Below, piece by piece: positions 1 through 14,600 of a stretch of DNA of 64,000 nucleotides (the stretch's first letter is position 1; each line of letters starts with the position of its first letter). Source of the stretch: Physella acuta (taxonomy: Eukaryota > Mollusca > Gastropoda > Physidae); NCBI RefSeq assembly GCF_028476545.1, contig NW_026732010.1:114501-178500 (forward strand), in the 5' to 3' direction. The notes under the pieces were generated by a model. It was not told the DNA's origin and did not search any database. It was given only the letters and a program-made list of their open reading frames with translations. Made by a program: the position numbers and the translations under genes.

Positions 1-3000
1 TGGCTGTCACTGGTAGCTGTCACTGGTGGCTGTCACTGGTAGCTGTCACTGGTGGCTGTCACTGGTGGCTGGGTGGCTGTCACTTGTGGCTGTCACTGGT
101 GGCTGTCACTGGTGGCTGGGTGGCTGTCACTGGTGGCTGTCACTGGTGGCTGTCACTGGTAGCTGGGTGGCTGTCACTGGTAGCTGTCACTGGTAGCTGT
201 CACTGGTAGCTGGGTGGCTGTCACTGGTAGCTGTCACTGGTAGCTGGGTGGCTGTCACTGGTGGCTGTCACTGGTGGCTGTCACTGGTGGCTGGGTGGCT
301 GTCACTGGTGGCTGTCACTGGTGGCTGTCACTGGTGGCTGGGTGGCTGTCACTGGTGGCTGTCACTGGTGGCTGTCACTGGTGGCTGTCACTGGTGGCTG
401 GGTGGCTGTCACTGGTGGCTGTCACTGGTGGCTGTCACTGGTGGCTGTCACTGGTGGCTGTCACTGGTGGCTGTCACTGGTGGCTGTCACTGGTAGCTGT
501 CACTGGTGGCTGTCACTGGTAGCTGTCAGTGGTGGCTGTCACTGGTGGCTGTCAATGGTGGCTGTCACTGGCGGCTGTCACTGGTGGCTGTCACTGGTGG
601 CTGTCACTGGTGGCTGTCACTGGTAGCTGTCAGTGGTGGCTGTCACTGGTGGCTGTCAATGGTGGCTGTCACTGGTGGCTGTCACTGGTGGCTGTCAATG
701 GTGGCTGTCAATGGTGGCTGTCACTGGTGGCTGTCACTGGTGGCTGTCACTGGTGGCTGTCACTGGTGGCTGTCACTGGTGGCTGTCACTGGTGGCTGGG
801 TGGCTGTCACTGGTAGCTGGGTGGCTGTCACTGGTGGCTGTCACTGGTGGCTGGGTGGCTGTCACTGGTGGCTGTCACTGGTAGCTGTCACTGGTGGCTG
901 TCACTGGTGGCTGTCACTGGTGGCTGTCACTGGTGGCTGTCACTGGTAGCTGGGTGGCTGTCACTGGTAGCTGTCACTGGTAGCTGGGTGGCTGTCACTG
1001 GTGGCTGTCACTGGTAGCTGTCACTGGTGGCTGTCACTGGTGGCTGTCACTGGTAGCTGGGTGGCTGTCACTGGTAGCTGTCACTGGTAGCTGGGTGGCT
1101 GTCACTGGTGGCTGTCACTGGTAGCTGTCACTGGTGGCTGTCACTGGTGGCTGTCACTGGTAGCTGTCACTGGTGGCTGTCAATGGTGGCTGTCACTGGT
1201 GGCTGTCACTGGTGGCTGTCACTGGTGGCTGTCATTGGTGGCTGTCACTGGTAGCTGTCAGTGGTGGCTGTCACTGGTGGCTGTCACTGGTGGCTGTCAC
1301 TGGTAGCTGGGTGGCTGTCACTGGTAGCTGTCAGTGGTAGCTGGGTGGCTGTCACTGGTAGCTGTCACTGGTGGCTGTCACTGGTAGCTGTCACTGGTGG
1401 CTGTCACTGGTGGCTGTCACTGGTGGCTGTCACTGGTGGCTGTCACTGGTAGCTGTCAGTGGTAGCTGTCACTGGTGGCTGTCACTGGTGGCTGTCACTG
1501 GTGGCTGTCACTGGTAGCTGTCACTGGTGGCTGTCACTGGTGGCTGTCACTGGTGGCTGTCACTGGTGGCTGTCACTGGTGGCTGTCACTGGTGGCTGTC
1601 ACTGGTAGCTGTCACTGGTAGCTGGGTGGCTGTCACTAGTAGCTGTCACTGGTAGCTGTCACTGGTGGCTGTCACTGGTGGCTGTCACTGGTGGCTGGGT
1701 GGCTGTCACTGGTGGCTGTCACTGGTGGCTGTCACTGGTGGCTGTCACTGGTGGCTGTCACTGGTAGCTGTCAGTGGTAGCTGGGTGGCTGTCACTGGTG
1801 GCTGTCACTGGTGGCTGTCACTGGTGGCTGTCACTGGTAGCTGGGTAGCTGTCAGTGGTAGCTGGGTGGCTGTCACTGGTAGCTGGGTGGCTGTCAGTGG
1901 TAGCTGGGTGGCTGTCACTGGTGGCTGTCACTGGTGGCTGTCACTGGTGGCTGTCACTGGTGGCTGTCACTGGTGGCTGTCACTGGTGGCTGTCACTGGT
2001 AGCTGGGTAGCTGTCAGTGGTAGCTGGGTGGCTGTCACTGGTGGCTGTCACTGGTGGCTGTCACTGGTGGCTGTCACTGGTGGCTGTCACTGGTGGCTGT
2101 CACTGGTGGCTGTCACTGGTGGCTGTCACTGGTAGCTGGGTGGCTGTCACTGGTAGCTGGGTGGCTGTCACTGGTGGCTGTCACTGGTGGCTGTCACTGG
2201 TAGCTGTCACTGGTAGCTGGGTGGCTGTCACTGGTAGCTGTCACTGGTAGCTGTCACTGGTGGCTGTCACTGGTGGCTGTCACTGTTAGCTGGGTGGCTG
2301 TCACTGGTGGCTGGGTGGCTGTCACTGGTGGCTGTCACTGGTAGCTGTCACTGGTAGCTGGGTGGCTGTCACTGGTAGCTGTCACTGGTAGCTGTCACTG
2401 GTAGCTAGGTGGCTGTCACTGGTAGCTGTCACTGGTAGCTGTCACTGGTGGCTGTCACTGGTGGCTGTCACTGGTGGCTGTCACTGGTAGCTGGGTGGCT
2501 GTCACTGGTGGCTGTCACTGGTGGCTGTCACTGGTGGCTGTCACTGGTGGCTGGGTGGCTGTCACTGGTGGCTGTCACTGGTAGCTGTCACTGGTAGCTG
2601 GGTGGCTGTCACTGGTAGCTGTCACTGGTAGCTGTCACTGGTGGCTGTCACTGGTGGCTGTCACTGGTGGCTGTCACTGGTGGCTGTCACTGGTAGCTGG
2701 GTGGCTGTCACTGGTGGCTGTCACTGGTGGCTGGGTGGCTGTCACTGGTGGCTGGGTGGCTGTCACTGGTGGCTGTCACTGGTGGCTGTCACTGGTGGCT
2801 GTCACTGGTAGCTGTCAGTGGTAGCTGGGTGGCTGTCACTGGTGGCTGTCACTGGTGGCTGTCACTGGTGGCTGTCACTGGTGGCTGTCACTGGTAGCTG
2901 GGTAGCTGTCAGTGGTAGCTGGGTGGCTGTCACTGGTAGCTGGGTGGCTGTCACTGGTGGCTGTCACTGGTGGCTGTCACTGGTAGCTGGGTGGCTGTCA

Positions 3001-5515
3001 CTGGTGGCTGTCACTGGTGGCTGTCACTGGTGGCTGTCACTGGTAGCTGTCACTGGTAGCTGGGTGGCTGTCACTGGTAGCTGTCACTGGTAGCTGTCAC
3101 TGGTGGCTGTCACTGGTGGCTGTCACTGGTGGCTGTCACTGGTGGCTGTCACTGGTGGCTGTCACTGGTGGCTGTCACTGGTGGCTGTCACTGGTAGCTG
3201 GGTGGCTGTCACTGGTAGCTGGGTGGCTGTCACTGGTGGCTGTCACTGGTGGCTGTCACTGGTGGCTGTCACTGGTAGCTGTCACTGGTAGCTGGGTGGC
3301 TGTCACTGGTAGCTGTCACTGGTGGCTGTCACTGGTGGCTGTCACTGGTAGCTGGGTGGCTGTCACTGGTGGCTGTCACTGGTGGCTGTCACTGGTGGCT
3401 GGGTGGCTGTCACTGGTGGCTGTCACTGGTGGCTGTCACTGGTGGCTGTCACTGGTGGCTGTCACTGGTAGCTGTCAGTGGTAGCTGGGTGGCTGTCACT
3501 GGTGGCTGTCACTGGTGGCTGTCACTGGTGGCTGTCACTGGTGGCTGTCACTGGTAGCTGGGTAGCTGTCAGTGGTAGCTGGGTGGCTGTCACTGGTAGC
3601 TGGGTGGCTGTCACTGGTGGCTGTCACTGGTGGCTGTCACTGGTGGCTGTCACTGGTGGCTGTCACTGGTGGCTGTCACTGGTAGCTGGGTGGCTGTCAC
3701 TGGTAGCTGGGTGGCTGTCACTGGTGGCTGTCACTGGTAGCTGTCACTGGTGGCTGGGTGGCTGTCACTGGTGGCTGTCACTGGTGGCTGTCACTGGTAG
3801 CTGTCAGTGGTAGCTGGGTGGCTGTCACTGGTGGCTGTCACTGGTGGCTGTCACTGGTAGCTGTCACTGGTAGCTGTCACTGGTGGCTGTCACTGGTAGC
3901 TGTCACTGGTAGCTGTCGCTGGTAGCTGTCACTGGTAGCTGTCACTGGTGGCTGTCACTGGTGGCTGTCACTGGTGGCTGTCACTGGTAGCTGGGTGGCT
4001 GTCACTGGTAGCTGTCACTGGTAGCTGGGTGGCTGTCACTGGTAGCTGTCACTGGTGGCTGGGTGGCTGTCACTGGTGGCTGTCACTGGTGGCTGTCACT
4101 GGTGGCTGTCACTGGTGGCTGTCACTGGTGGCTGGGTGGCTGTCACTGGTGGCTGGGTGGCTGTCACTGGTAGCTGTCACTGGTGGCTGTCAGTGGTAGC
4201 TGTCACTGGTGGCTGTTACTGGTAGCTGTCACTGGTGGCTGGGTGGCTGTCACTGGTGGCTGTCACTGGTGGCTGTCACTGGTAGCTGTCAGTGGTGGCT
4301 GTCACTGGTGGCTGTCACTGGTGGCTGTCACTGGTAGCTGGGTGGCTGTCACTGGTAGCTGTCAGTGGTAGCTGGGTGGCTGTCACTGGTAGCTGTCACT
4401 GGTGGCTGTCACTGGTAGCTGTCACTGGTGGCTGTCACTGGTGGCTGTCACTGGTAGCTGTCACTGGTGGCTGTCACTGGTGGCTGGGTGGCTGTCACTG
4501 GTGGCTGTCACTGGTGGCTGTCACTGGTGGCTGTCACTGGTGGCTGTCACTGGTGGCTGTCACTGGTGGCTGTCACTGGTGGCTGTCACTGGTGGCTGTC
4601 ACTGGTGGCTGTCACTGGTAGCTGTCAGTGGTAGCTGGGTGGCTGTCACTGGTGGCTGTCACTGGTGGCTGTCACTGGTGGCTGTCACTGGTGGCTGTCA
4701 CTGGTGGCTGTCACTGGTGGCTGTCACTGGTAGCTGGGTGGCTGTCACTGGTGGCTGTCACTGGTGGCTGTCACTGGTGGCTGTCACTGGTAGCTGGGTG
4801 GCTGTCACTGGTGGCTGTCACTGGTGGCTGTCACTGGTGGCTGTCACTGGTGGCTGTCACTGGTGGCTGTCACTGGTGGCTGTCACTGGTAGCTGGGTGG
4901 CTGTCACTGGTGGCTGTCACTGGTGGCTGTCACTGGTGGCTGTCACTGGTGGCTGTCACTGGTAGCTGTCAGTGGTAGCTGTCACTGGTGGCTGTCACTG
5001 GTGGCTGTCACTGGTAGCTGGGTGGCTGTCACTGGTGGCTGTCACTGGTGGCTGTCACTGGTGGCTGTCACTGGTGGCTGTCACTGGTGGCTGTCACTGG
5101 TGGCTGTCACTGGTGGCTGTCACTGGTGGCTGTCACTGGTAGCTGGGTGGCTGTCACTGGTGGCTGTCACTGGTGGCTGTCACTGGTGGCTGTCACTGGT
5201 AGCTGTCAGTGGTAGCTGTCACTGGTGGCTGTCACTGGTGGCTGTCACTGGTAGCTGGGTGGCTGTCACTGGTGGCTGTCACTGGTGGCTGTCACTGGTG
5301 GCTGTCACTGGTGGCTGTCACTGGTGGCTGTCACTGGTGGCTGTCACTGGTGGCTGTCACTGGTAGCTGGGTGGCTGTCACTGGTGGCTGTCACTGGTGG
5401 CTGTCACTGGTGGCTGTCACTGGTGGCTGTCACTGGTAGCTGTCAGTGGTAGCTGGGTGGCTGTCACTGGTAGCTGTCACTGGTGGCTGTCACTGGTGGC
5501 TGTCACTGGTGGCTG
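1..5515. repeat. Minisatellite array, mixed 13-bp and 8-bp modules
   Basis: The whole stretch is built from a 13-bp module, GGCTGTCACTGGT (variants TAGCTGTCACTGG and GTCAGTGG), interspersed with an 8-bp module, GGCTGGGT. It runs off the left edge, so its full length is unknown. On the right it stops about ten bases from the splice donor of a R3HDM4 exon, so it lies in that gene's intron. Several frames stay open for up to 187 codons (valine, tryptophan, glycine and histidine repeats). Overlapping frames are open together, so this is read-through of a repeat, not protein coding. Confidence 0.97.
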
Positions 5516-5524
5516 CCTACTTAC

Positions 5525-5610
5525 CATTGGTAACTGTCTGCGCTTCAACAGAGCCCGCAGGTTTCTGTCCACTCTGTTGTAGCATTGGACTGGACTGTAG
5601 GCTGGGTGGT
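5525..5610 (-). CDS. R3HDM4: R3HDM4 coding exon 5
   Basis: The acceptor reads TTTCTTGTCCAG and the donor ATG|GTAAGT. The exon is 86 bases: two bases complete the GAC codon started in exon 4, followed by 28 whole codons. It codes for the conserved AYSPVQCYNRVDRNLRALL block that precedes the R3H domain. Both flanks are arrays: the 33-bp array begins four bases upstream of the acceptor and the 13/8-bp array about ten bases past the donor. Confidence 0.88.
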
Positions 5611-8600
5611 CTGGACAAGAAATCAGGTTATTTTTAGATCAGCTCATTCAAGAAATCAGGTTATTTTTAGATCAGCTCATTCAAGAAATCAGGTTATTTT
5701 TAGATCAGCTCATTCAAGAAATCAGGTTATTTTTAGATGAGCTCATTCAAGAAATCAGGTTATTTTTAGATCAGCTCATTCAAGAAATCAGGTTATTTTT
5801 AGATCAGCTCATTCAAGAAATCAGGTTATTTTTAGATCAGCTCATTCAAGAAATCAGGTTATTTTTAGATCAGCTCATTCAAGAAATCAGGTTATTTTTA
5901 GATCAGCTCATTCAAGAAATCAGGTTATTTTTTTTATTGGTGGGAAGGAGAGCTTTGACTACTGGTCGAGATATTTTTTGAGTTGAATGAATTTGAACCA
6001 ACTTACCACTTCTGTCATCTAAAATCATGACCCAAGTGTCCTCAGCTGTTGTCATCTCTGTGTCCCATTCATCATCTTCTCTAATGACATGCAGACCACG
6101 GTAGTTGAGGATTTTCATTTGATCTTCTTCTGAACTCTCAACAAAGCTGCTCCAGGCCTGGGAGACACAAACAAACAACTAGGTCAGCATCTTAAGTAAG
6201 TCAGTGGTAACTTGGTTAACCTGTTGCTGATCCACTTCCTCAAAGTTGTCTGCTGACAAAAATCTTCTCTTTGTTTATTGACAATCTCATCAAAAATAAA
6301 ATATTCATTAACTTTCCAGATTGTGTAGCTACTGACATTATGCTGGCCATGGGTATCTGGTGTACAAATATTTTAAACATCACAGATATAAACTAAGACA
6401 AAAGTGTACAATTTTATCACAGATATAAACTAAGACAAAAGCATACAATTTTATCACATATATAAACTAAGACAAAAGCGTACAATTTTATCACAGATAT
6501 AAACTAAGACAAAAGCATACAATTTTATCACAGATATAAACTAAGACAAAAGTGTACAATTTTATCATAGATATAAACTAAGACAAAAGTGTACAATTTT
6601 ATCACAGATATAAACTAAGACAAAAGTGTACAATTTTATCACAGATATAAACTAAGACAAAAGCGTACAATTTTATCACAGATATAAACTAAGACAAAAG
6701 CATACAATTTTATCATAGATATAAACTAAGACAAAAGTGTACAATTTTATCACAGATATAAACTAAGACAAAAGTGTACAATTTTATCACAGATATAAAC
6801 TAAGACAAAAGTGTACAATTTTATCACAGATATAAACTAAGACAAAAGTGTACAATTTTATCACAGATATAAACTAAGACAAAAGTGTACAATTTTATCA
6901 CAGATATAAACTAAGACAAAAGTGTACAATTTTATCATAGATATAAACTAAGACAAAAGTGTACAATTTTATCATAGATATAAACTAAGACAAAAGTGTA
7001 CAATTTTATCACAGATATAAACTAAGACAAAAGTGTACAATTTTATCATAGATATAAACTAAGACAAAAGTGTACAATTTTATCACAGATATAAACTAAG
7101 ACAAAAGCGAACAATTTTATCACAGATATAAACTAAGACAAAAGCATACAATTTTATCAGAGATATAAACTAAGACAAAAGTGTACAATTTTATCACAGA
7201 TATAAACTAAGACAAAAGTGTACAATTTTATCAGAGATATAAACTAAGACAAAAGTGTACAATTTTATCAGAGATATAAACTAAGACAAAAGTGTACAAT
7301 TTTATCACAGATATAAACTAAGACAAAAGTGTACAATTTTATCACAGATATAAACTAAGACAAAAGTGTACAATTTTATCACAGATATAAACTAAGACAA
7401 AAGTGTACAATTTTATCACAGATATAAACTAAGACAAAAGTGTACAATTTTATCAGAGATATAAACTAAGACAAAAGTGTACAATTTTATCAGAGATATA
7501 AACTAAGACAAAAGTGTACAATTTTATCAGAGATATAAACTAAGACAAAAGTGTACAATTTTATCACAGATATAAACTAAGACAAAAGTGTACAATTTTA
7601 TCACAGATATAAACTAAGACAAAAGTGTACAATTTTATCAGAGATATAAACTAAGACAAAAGTGTACAATTTTAGCAGAGATATAAACTAAGACAAAAGT
7701 GTACAATTTTATCAGAGATATAAACTAAGACAAAAGTGTACAATTTTATCAGAGATATAAACTAAGACAAAAGTGTACAATTTTATCACAGATATAAACT
7801 AAGACAAAAGTGTACAATTTTATCAGAGATATAAACTAAGACAAAAGTGTACAATTTTATCACAGATATAAACTAAGACAAAAGTGTACAATTTTATCAG
7901 AGATATAAACTAAGACAAAAGTGTACAATATTATCAGAGATATAAACTAAGACAAAAGTGTACAATTTTATCAGAGATATAAACTAAGACAAAAGTGTAC
8001 AATATTATCAGAGATATAAACTAAGACAAAAGTGTACAATTTTATCAGAGATATAAACTAAGACAAAAGTGTACAATTTTATCAGAGATATAAACTAAGA
8101 CAAAAGTGTACAATTTTATCAGAGATATAAACTAAGTCAAAAGTGTACAATTTTATCACAGATATAAACTAAGACAAAAGTGTACAATTTTATCACAGAT
8201 ATAAACTAAGACAAAAGTGTACAATTTTTTTACACGATGCAGTGACAGTGATGTAAAAGTATTTCGAAGTTCTTTAAGTAAGTAAAGTTCACTTTCAAAC
8301 CTGTGAGTTGTTTACATAAGATTAAAGACACTTAGATCAAGGCCCTGATAGGTAGTGTAACCACATCATAGTTTGCCTGCATCAATTATTTTTGTTGTAG
8401 ATCTAGTGGGTTCAGATAGTGTAACCACATCATAGTATGCCTGCATCAATTATTTTTGTTGTAGATCTAGTGGGTTCAGATAGTGTAACCACATCATAGT
8501 ATGCCTGCATCAATTATTTTTGTTGTAGATCTAGTGGGTTCAGATAGTGTAACCACATCATAGTTTGCCTGCATCAATTATTTTTGTTGTAGATCTAGTG

Positions 8601-11600
8601 GGTTCAGATAGTGTAACCACATCATAGTTTGCCTGCATCAATTATTTTTGTTGTAGATCTAGTGGGTTCAGATAGTGTAACCACATCATAGTTTGCCTGC
8701 ATCAATTATTTTTGTTGTAGATCTAGTGGGTTCAGATAGTGTAACCACATCATAGTATGCCTGCATCAATTATTTTTGTTGTAGATCTAGTGGGTTCAGA
8801 TAGTGTAACCACATCATAGTATGCCTGCATCAATTATTTTTGTTGTAGATCTAGTGGGTTCAGATAGTGTAACCACATCATAGTTTGCCTGCATCAATTA
8901 TTTTTGTTGTAGATCTAGTGGGTTCAGATAGTGTAACCACATCATAGTATGCCTGCATCAATTATTTTTGTTGTAGATCTAGTGGGTTCAGATAGTGTAA
9001 CCACATCATAGTTTGCCTGCATCAATTATTTTTGTTGTAGATCTAGTGGGTTCAGATAGTGTAACCACATCATAGTATGCCTGCATCAATTATTTTTGTT
9101 GTAGATCTAGTGGGTTCAGATAGTGTAACCACATCATAGTATGCCTGCATCAATTATTTTTGTTGTAGATCTAGTGGGTTCAGATAGTGTAACCACATCA
9201 TAGTATGCCTGCATCAATTATTTTTGTTGTAGATCTAGTGGGTTCAGATAGTGTAACCACATCATAGTTTGCCTGCATCAATTATTTTTGTTGTAGATCT
9301 AGTGGGTTCAGATAGTGTAACCACATCATAGTTTGCCTGCATCAATTATTTTTGTTGTAGATCTAGTGGGTTCAGATAGTGTAACCACATCATAGTTTGC
9401 CTGCATCAATTATTTTTGTTGTAGATCTAGTGGGTTCAGATAGTGTAACCACATCATAGTTTGCCTGCATCAATTATTTTTGTTGTAGATCTAGTCGGTT
9501 CAGATAGTGTAACCACATCATAGTATGCCTGCATCACTTATTTTTGTTGAAGATCTAGTCGGTTCAGATAGTGTAACCACATCATAGTTTGCCTGCATCA
9601 CTTATTTTTGTTGTAGATCTAGTGGGTTCAGATAGTGTAACCACATCATAGTTTGCCTGCATCAATTATTTTTGTTGTAGATCTAGTGGGTTCAGATAGT
9701 GTAACCACATCATAGTTTGCCTGCATCAATTATTTTTGTTGTAGATCTAGTGGGTTCAGATAGTGTAACCACATCATAGTTTGCCTGCATCAATTATTTT
9801 TGTTGTAGATCTAGTGGGTTCAGATAGTGTAACCACATCATAGTTTGCCTGCATCAATTATTTTTGTTGTAGATCTAGTGGGTTCAGATAGTGTAACCAC
9901 ATCATAGTTTGCCTGCATCAATTATTTTTGTTGTAGATCTAGTGGGTTCAGATAGTGTAACCACATCATAGTTTGCCTGCATCAATTATTTTTGTTGTAG
10001 ATCTAGTGGGTTCAGATAGTGTAACCACATCATAGTTTGCCTGCATCAATTATTTTTGTTGTAGATCTAGTCGGTTCAGATAGTGTAACCACATCATAGT
10101 ATGCCTGCATCACTTATTTTTGTTGTAGATCTAGTCGGTTCAGATAGTGTAACCACATCATAGTTTGCCTGCATCACTTATTTTTGTTGTAGATCTAGTG
10201 GGTTCAGATAGTGTAACCACATCATAGTATGCCTGCATCAATTATTTTTGTTGTAGATCTAGTGGGTTCAGATAGTGTAACCACATCATAGTATGCCTGC
10301 ATCAATTATTTTTGTTGTAGATCTAGTGGGTTCAGATAGTGTAACCACATCATAGTATGCCTGCATCAATTATTTTTGTTGTAGATCTAGTGGGTTCAGA
10401 TAGTGTAACCACATCATAGTATGCCTGCATCAATTATTTTTGTTGTAGATCTAGTGGGTTCAGATAGTGTAACCACATCATCGTATGCCTGCATCAATTA
10501 TTTTTGTTGTAGATCTAGTGGGTTCAGATAGTGTAACCACATCATCGTATGCCTGCATCAATTATTTTTGTTGTAGATCTAGTGGGTTCAGATAGTGTAA
10601 CCACATCATAGTTTGCCTGCATCAATTATTTTTGTTGTAGATCTAGTGGGTTCAGATAGTGTAACCACATCATAGTTTGCCTGCATCAATTATTTTTGTT
10701 GTAGATCTAGTGGGTTCAGATAGTGTAACCACATCATAGTATGCCTGCATCAATTATTTTTGTTGTAGATCTAGTGGGTTCAGATAGTGTAACCACATCA
10801 TAGTATGCCTGCATCAATTATTTTTGTTGTAGATCTAGTGGGTTCAGATAGTGTAACCACATCATAGTATGCCTGCATCAATTATTTTTGTTGTAGATCT
10901 AGTGGGTTCAGATAGTGTAACCACATCATAGTATGCCTGCATCAATTATTTTTGTTGTAGATCTAGTGGGTTCAGATAGTGTAACCACATCATAGTATGC
11001 CTGCATCAATTATTTTTGTTGTAGATCTAGTGGGTTCAGATAGTGTAACCACATCATAGTATGCCTGCATCAATTATTTTTGTTGTAGATCTAGTGGGTT
11101 CAGATAGTGTAACCACATCATAGTATGCCTGCATCAATTATTTTTGTTGTAGATCTAGTGGGTTCAGATAGTGTAACCACATCATAGTATGCCTGCATCA
11201 ATTATTTTTGTTGTAGATCTAGTGGGTTCAGATAGTGTAACCACATCATAGTTTGCCTGCATCAATTATTTTTGTTGTAGATCGAGTGGGTTCAGATAGT
11301 GTAACCACATCATAGTATGCCTGCATCAATTATTTTTGTTGTAGATCTAGTGGGTTCAGATAGTGTAACCACATCATAGTATGCCTGCATCAATTATTTT
11401 TGTTGTAGATCTAGTGGGTTCAGATAGTGTAACCACATCATAGTTTGCCTGCATCAATTATTTTTGTTGTAGATCTAGTGGGTTCAGATAGTGTAACCAC
11501 ATCATAGTATGCCTGCATCAATTATTTTTGTTGTAGATCTAGTGGGTTCAGATAGTGTAACCACATCATAGTATGCCTGCATCAATTATTTTTGTTGTAG

Positions 11601-14600
11601 ATCTAGTGGGTTCAGATAGTGTAACCACATCATAGTATGCCTGCATCAATTATTTTTGTTGTAGATCTAGTGGGTTCAGAGAGTGTAACCACATCAATTA
11701 TTTTGGGTCAAAGGCTAAGAAAATCTCCACTAGAAATAACACATTGACATGTGGTTCAACCACCTCTCCACTAGAAATAACACATTGACATGTGGTCCAA
11801 CCACCTCTCCAATAGAAATAACACATTGACATGTGGTTCAACCACCTCTCCAATAGAAATAACACATTGACATGTGGTTCAACCACCTCTCCAATAGAAA
11901 TAACACATTGACATGTGGTCCAACCACCTCTCCAATAGACATACATTGACATGTGGTTCAACCACCTCTCCAATAGACATACATTGACATGTGGTTCAAC
12001 CACCTCTCCAATAGAAATAACACATTGACATGTGGTTCAAACACCTCTCCAATAGAAATAACACATTGACATGTGGTTCAAACACCTCTCCAATAGAAAT
12101 AACACATTGACATGTGGTTCAACCACCTCTCCAATAGAAATAACACATTGACATGTGGTTGTAACTGAGTGCCCAGCACTGCCAACCAGCAAAAAAAATC
12201 ATAAACCAAGCACTCTTGACTTTTTTAAACCAGATTTCATTCGAAAATTTTCTAAATTTGTGATTTTCCACAAACAATGGGCTCTGCACAGTTTCAAAAA
12301 TTACGTCTTCCAGGAAATTCGCCTTTTTATTTTAAAATTTTGGCCAAACAAATCAGCTGAAAAGATTTCTGCTGTTTTTAAAAAAAAAAGTCTATGGGCA
12401 GAAAAATTTTGATTTTTTTCCTGCGCAAAATTTTTCTGAGGTGGAAAAAGCTGATTTCTGAAAAATACTTTTAAATATTTATTAAAAATTAACAGTTTAA
12501 CACATTTTTTAAAAATTAAAATAGTTTAGTTTTTTTTTAACGGGTGTATTATTTCTGTAATTCTTTTTCCTAAAAAAAGTAGTTTGTTTGATTTTTAACA
12601 TTTTTTTAAAGTCAGTTCAGTTCTTCCCATCCAATGGCTGGCACCATACAAACATGGCCCACCATACAACATACAAACATGGCCCACCATACAACATACA
12701 AACATGGCCCACCATACAACATACAAACATGGCCCATCATACAACATACAAACATGGCCCACCATACAACAGACAAACATAGCCCACCATACAACATACA
12801 AACATGGCCCACCATACAACATACAAACATGGCCCACCATACAACATACAAACATGGCCCACCATACAGCTTTAAACATGGCCCACCATACAACAGACAA
12901 ACATAGCCCACCATACAACATACAAACATGGCCCACCATACAACATACAAACATGGCCCACCATACAAACATGGCCCACCATACAGCTTTAAACATGGCC
13001 CACCATACAACATGGCCCAGCATACAAACATGGCCCACCATACAACATACAAACATGGCCCACCATACAACTGGCCCACCATACAGCTTTAAACATGGCC
13101 CACCATACAAACATGGCCCACCATACAGCTTTAAACATGGCCCACCATACAAACATGGCCCACCATACAGCTTTAAACATGGCCCACCATACAAACATGG
13201 CCCACCATACAGCTTTAAACATGGCCCACCATACAACATACAAACATGGCCCACCATACAGCTTTAAACATGGCCCACCATACAAACATGGCCCACCATA
13301 CAGCTTTAAACATGGCCCATCATACAAACATGGCCCAGCATACAAACATGGCCCACCACACAAACATGGCCCACCATACAAACATGGCCCATCATACAAA
13401 CATGGCCCACCATACAAACATGGCCCACCATACAACATGGCCCAGCATACAAACATGGCCCACCATACAGCTTTAAACATGGCCCACCATACAGCTTTAA
13501 ACATGGCCCACCATACAAACATGGCCCACCATACAGCTTTAAACATGGCCCACCATACAGCTTTAAACATGGCCCAGCATACAAACATCTGCCCAACATA
13601 CAAACATGGCCCATCATACAAACATGGCCCAACATACAAACATGGCCCAGCATACAAACATGGCCAACCATACAGCTTTAAACATGGCCCACCATACAAA
13701 CATGGCCCACCATACAGCTTTAAACATGGCCCACCATACAAACATGGCCCACCATACAGCTTTAAACATGGCCCATCATGCAAACATGGCCCACCATACA
13801 AACATGGCCCAACATACAGACATGGCCCAGCATACAAACATGGCCAACCATACAGCTTTAAACATGGCCCACCATACAAACATGGCCCACCATACAGCTT
13901 TAAACATGGCCCACCATACAAACATGGCCCATCATGCAAACATGGCCCACCATACAAACATGGCCCAACATACAAACATGGCCCACCATACAAACATGGC
14001 CCACCATACAAACATGGCCCAACATACAAACATGGCCCAGCATACAAACATGGCCAACCATACAGCTTTAAACATGGCCCACCATACAAACATGGCCCAC
14101 CATACAGCTTTAAACATGGCCCACCATACAACATGGCCCAGCATACAAACATGGCCCACCATACAACATACAAACATGGCCCACCATACAACTGGCCCAC
14201 CATACAGCTTTAAACATGGCCCACCATACAAACATGGCCCACCATACAGCTTTAAACATGGCCCACCATACAAACATGGCCCACCATACAGCTTTAAACA
14301 TGGCCCACCATACAAACATGGCCCACCATACAGCTTTAAACATGGCCCACCATACAACATACAAACATGGCCCACCATACAGCTTTAAACATGGCCCACC
14401 ATACAAACATGGCCCACCATACAGCTTTAAACATGGCCCATCATACAAACATGGCCCAGCATACAAACATGGCCCACCATACAACATGGCCCAGCATACA
14501 GCTTTAAACATGGCCCACCATACAAACATGGCCCAGCATACAAACATGGCCCACCATACAGCTTTAAACATGGCCCAGCATACAAACATGGCCCACCATA

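Noticed and set aside
8353-11690. CRISPR-like regular repeats
   Set aside because: Units are contiguous with no unique spacers, and the DNA is animal. It is a minisatellite.
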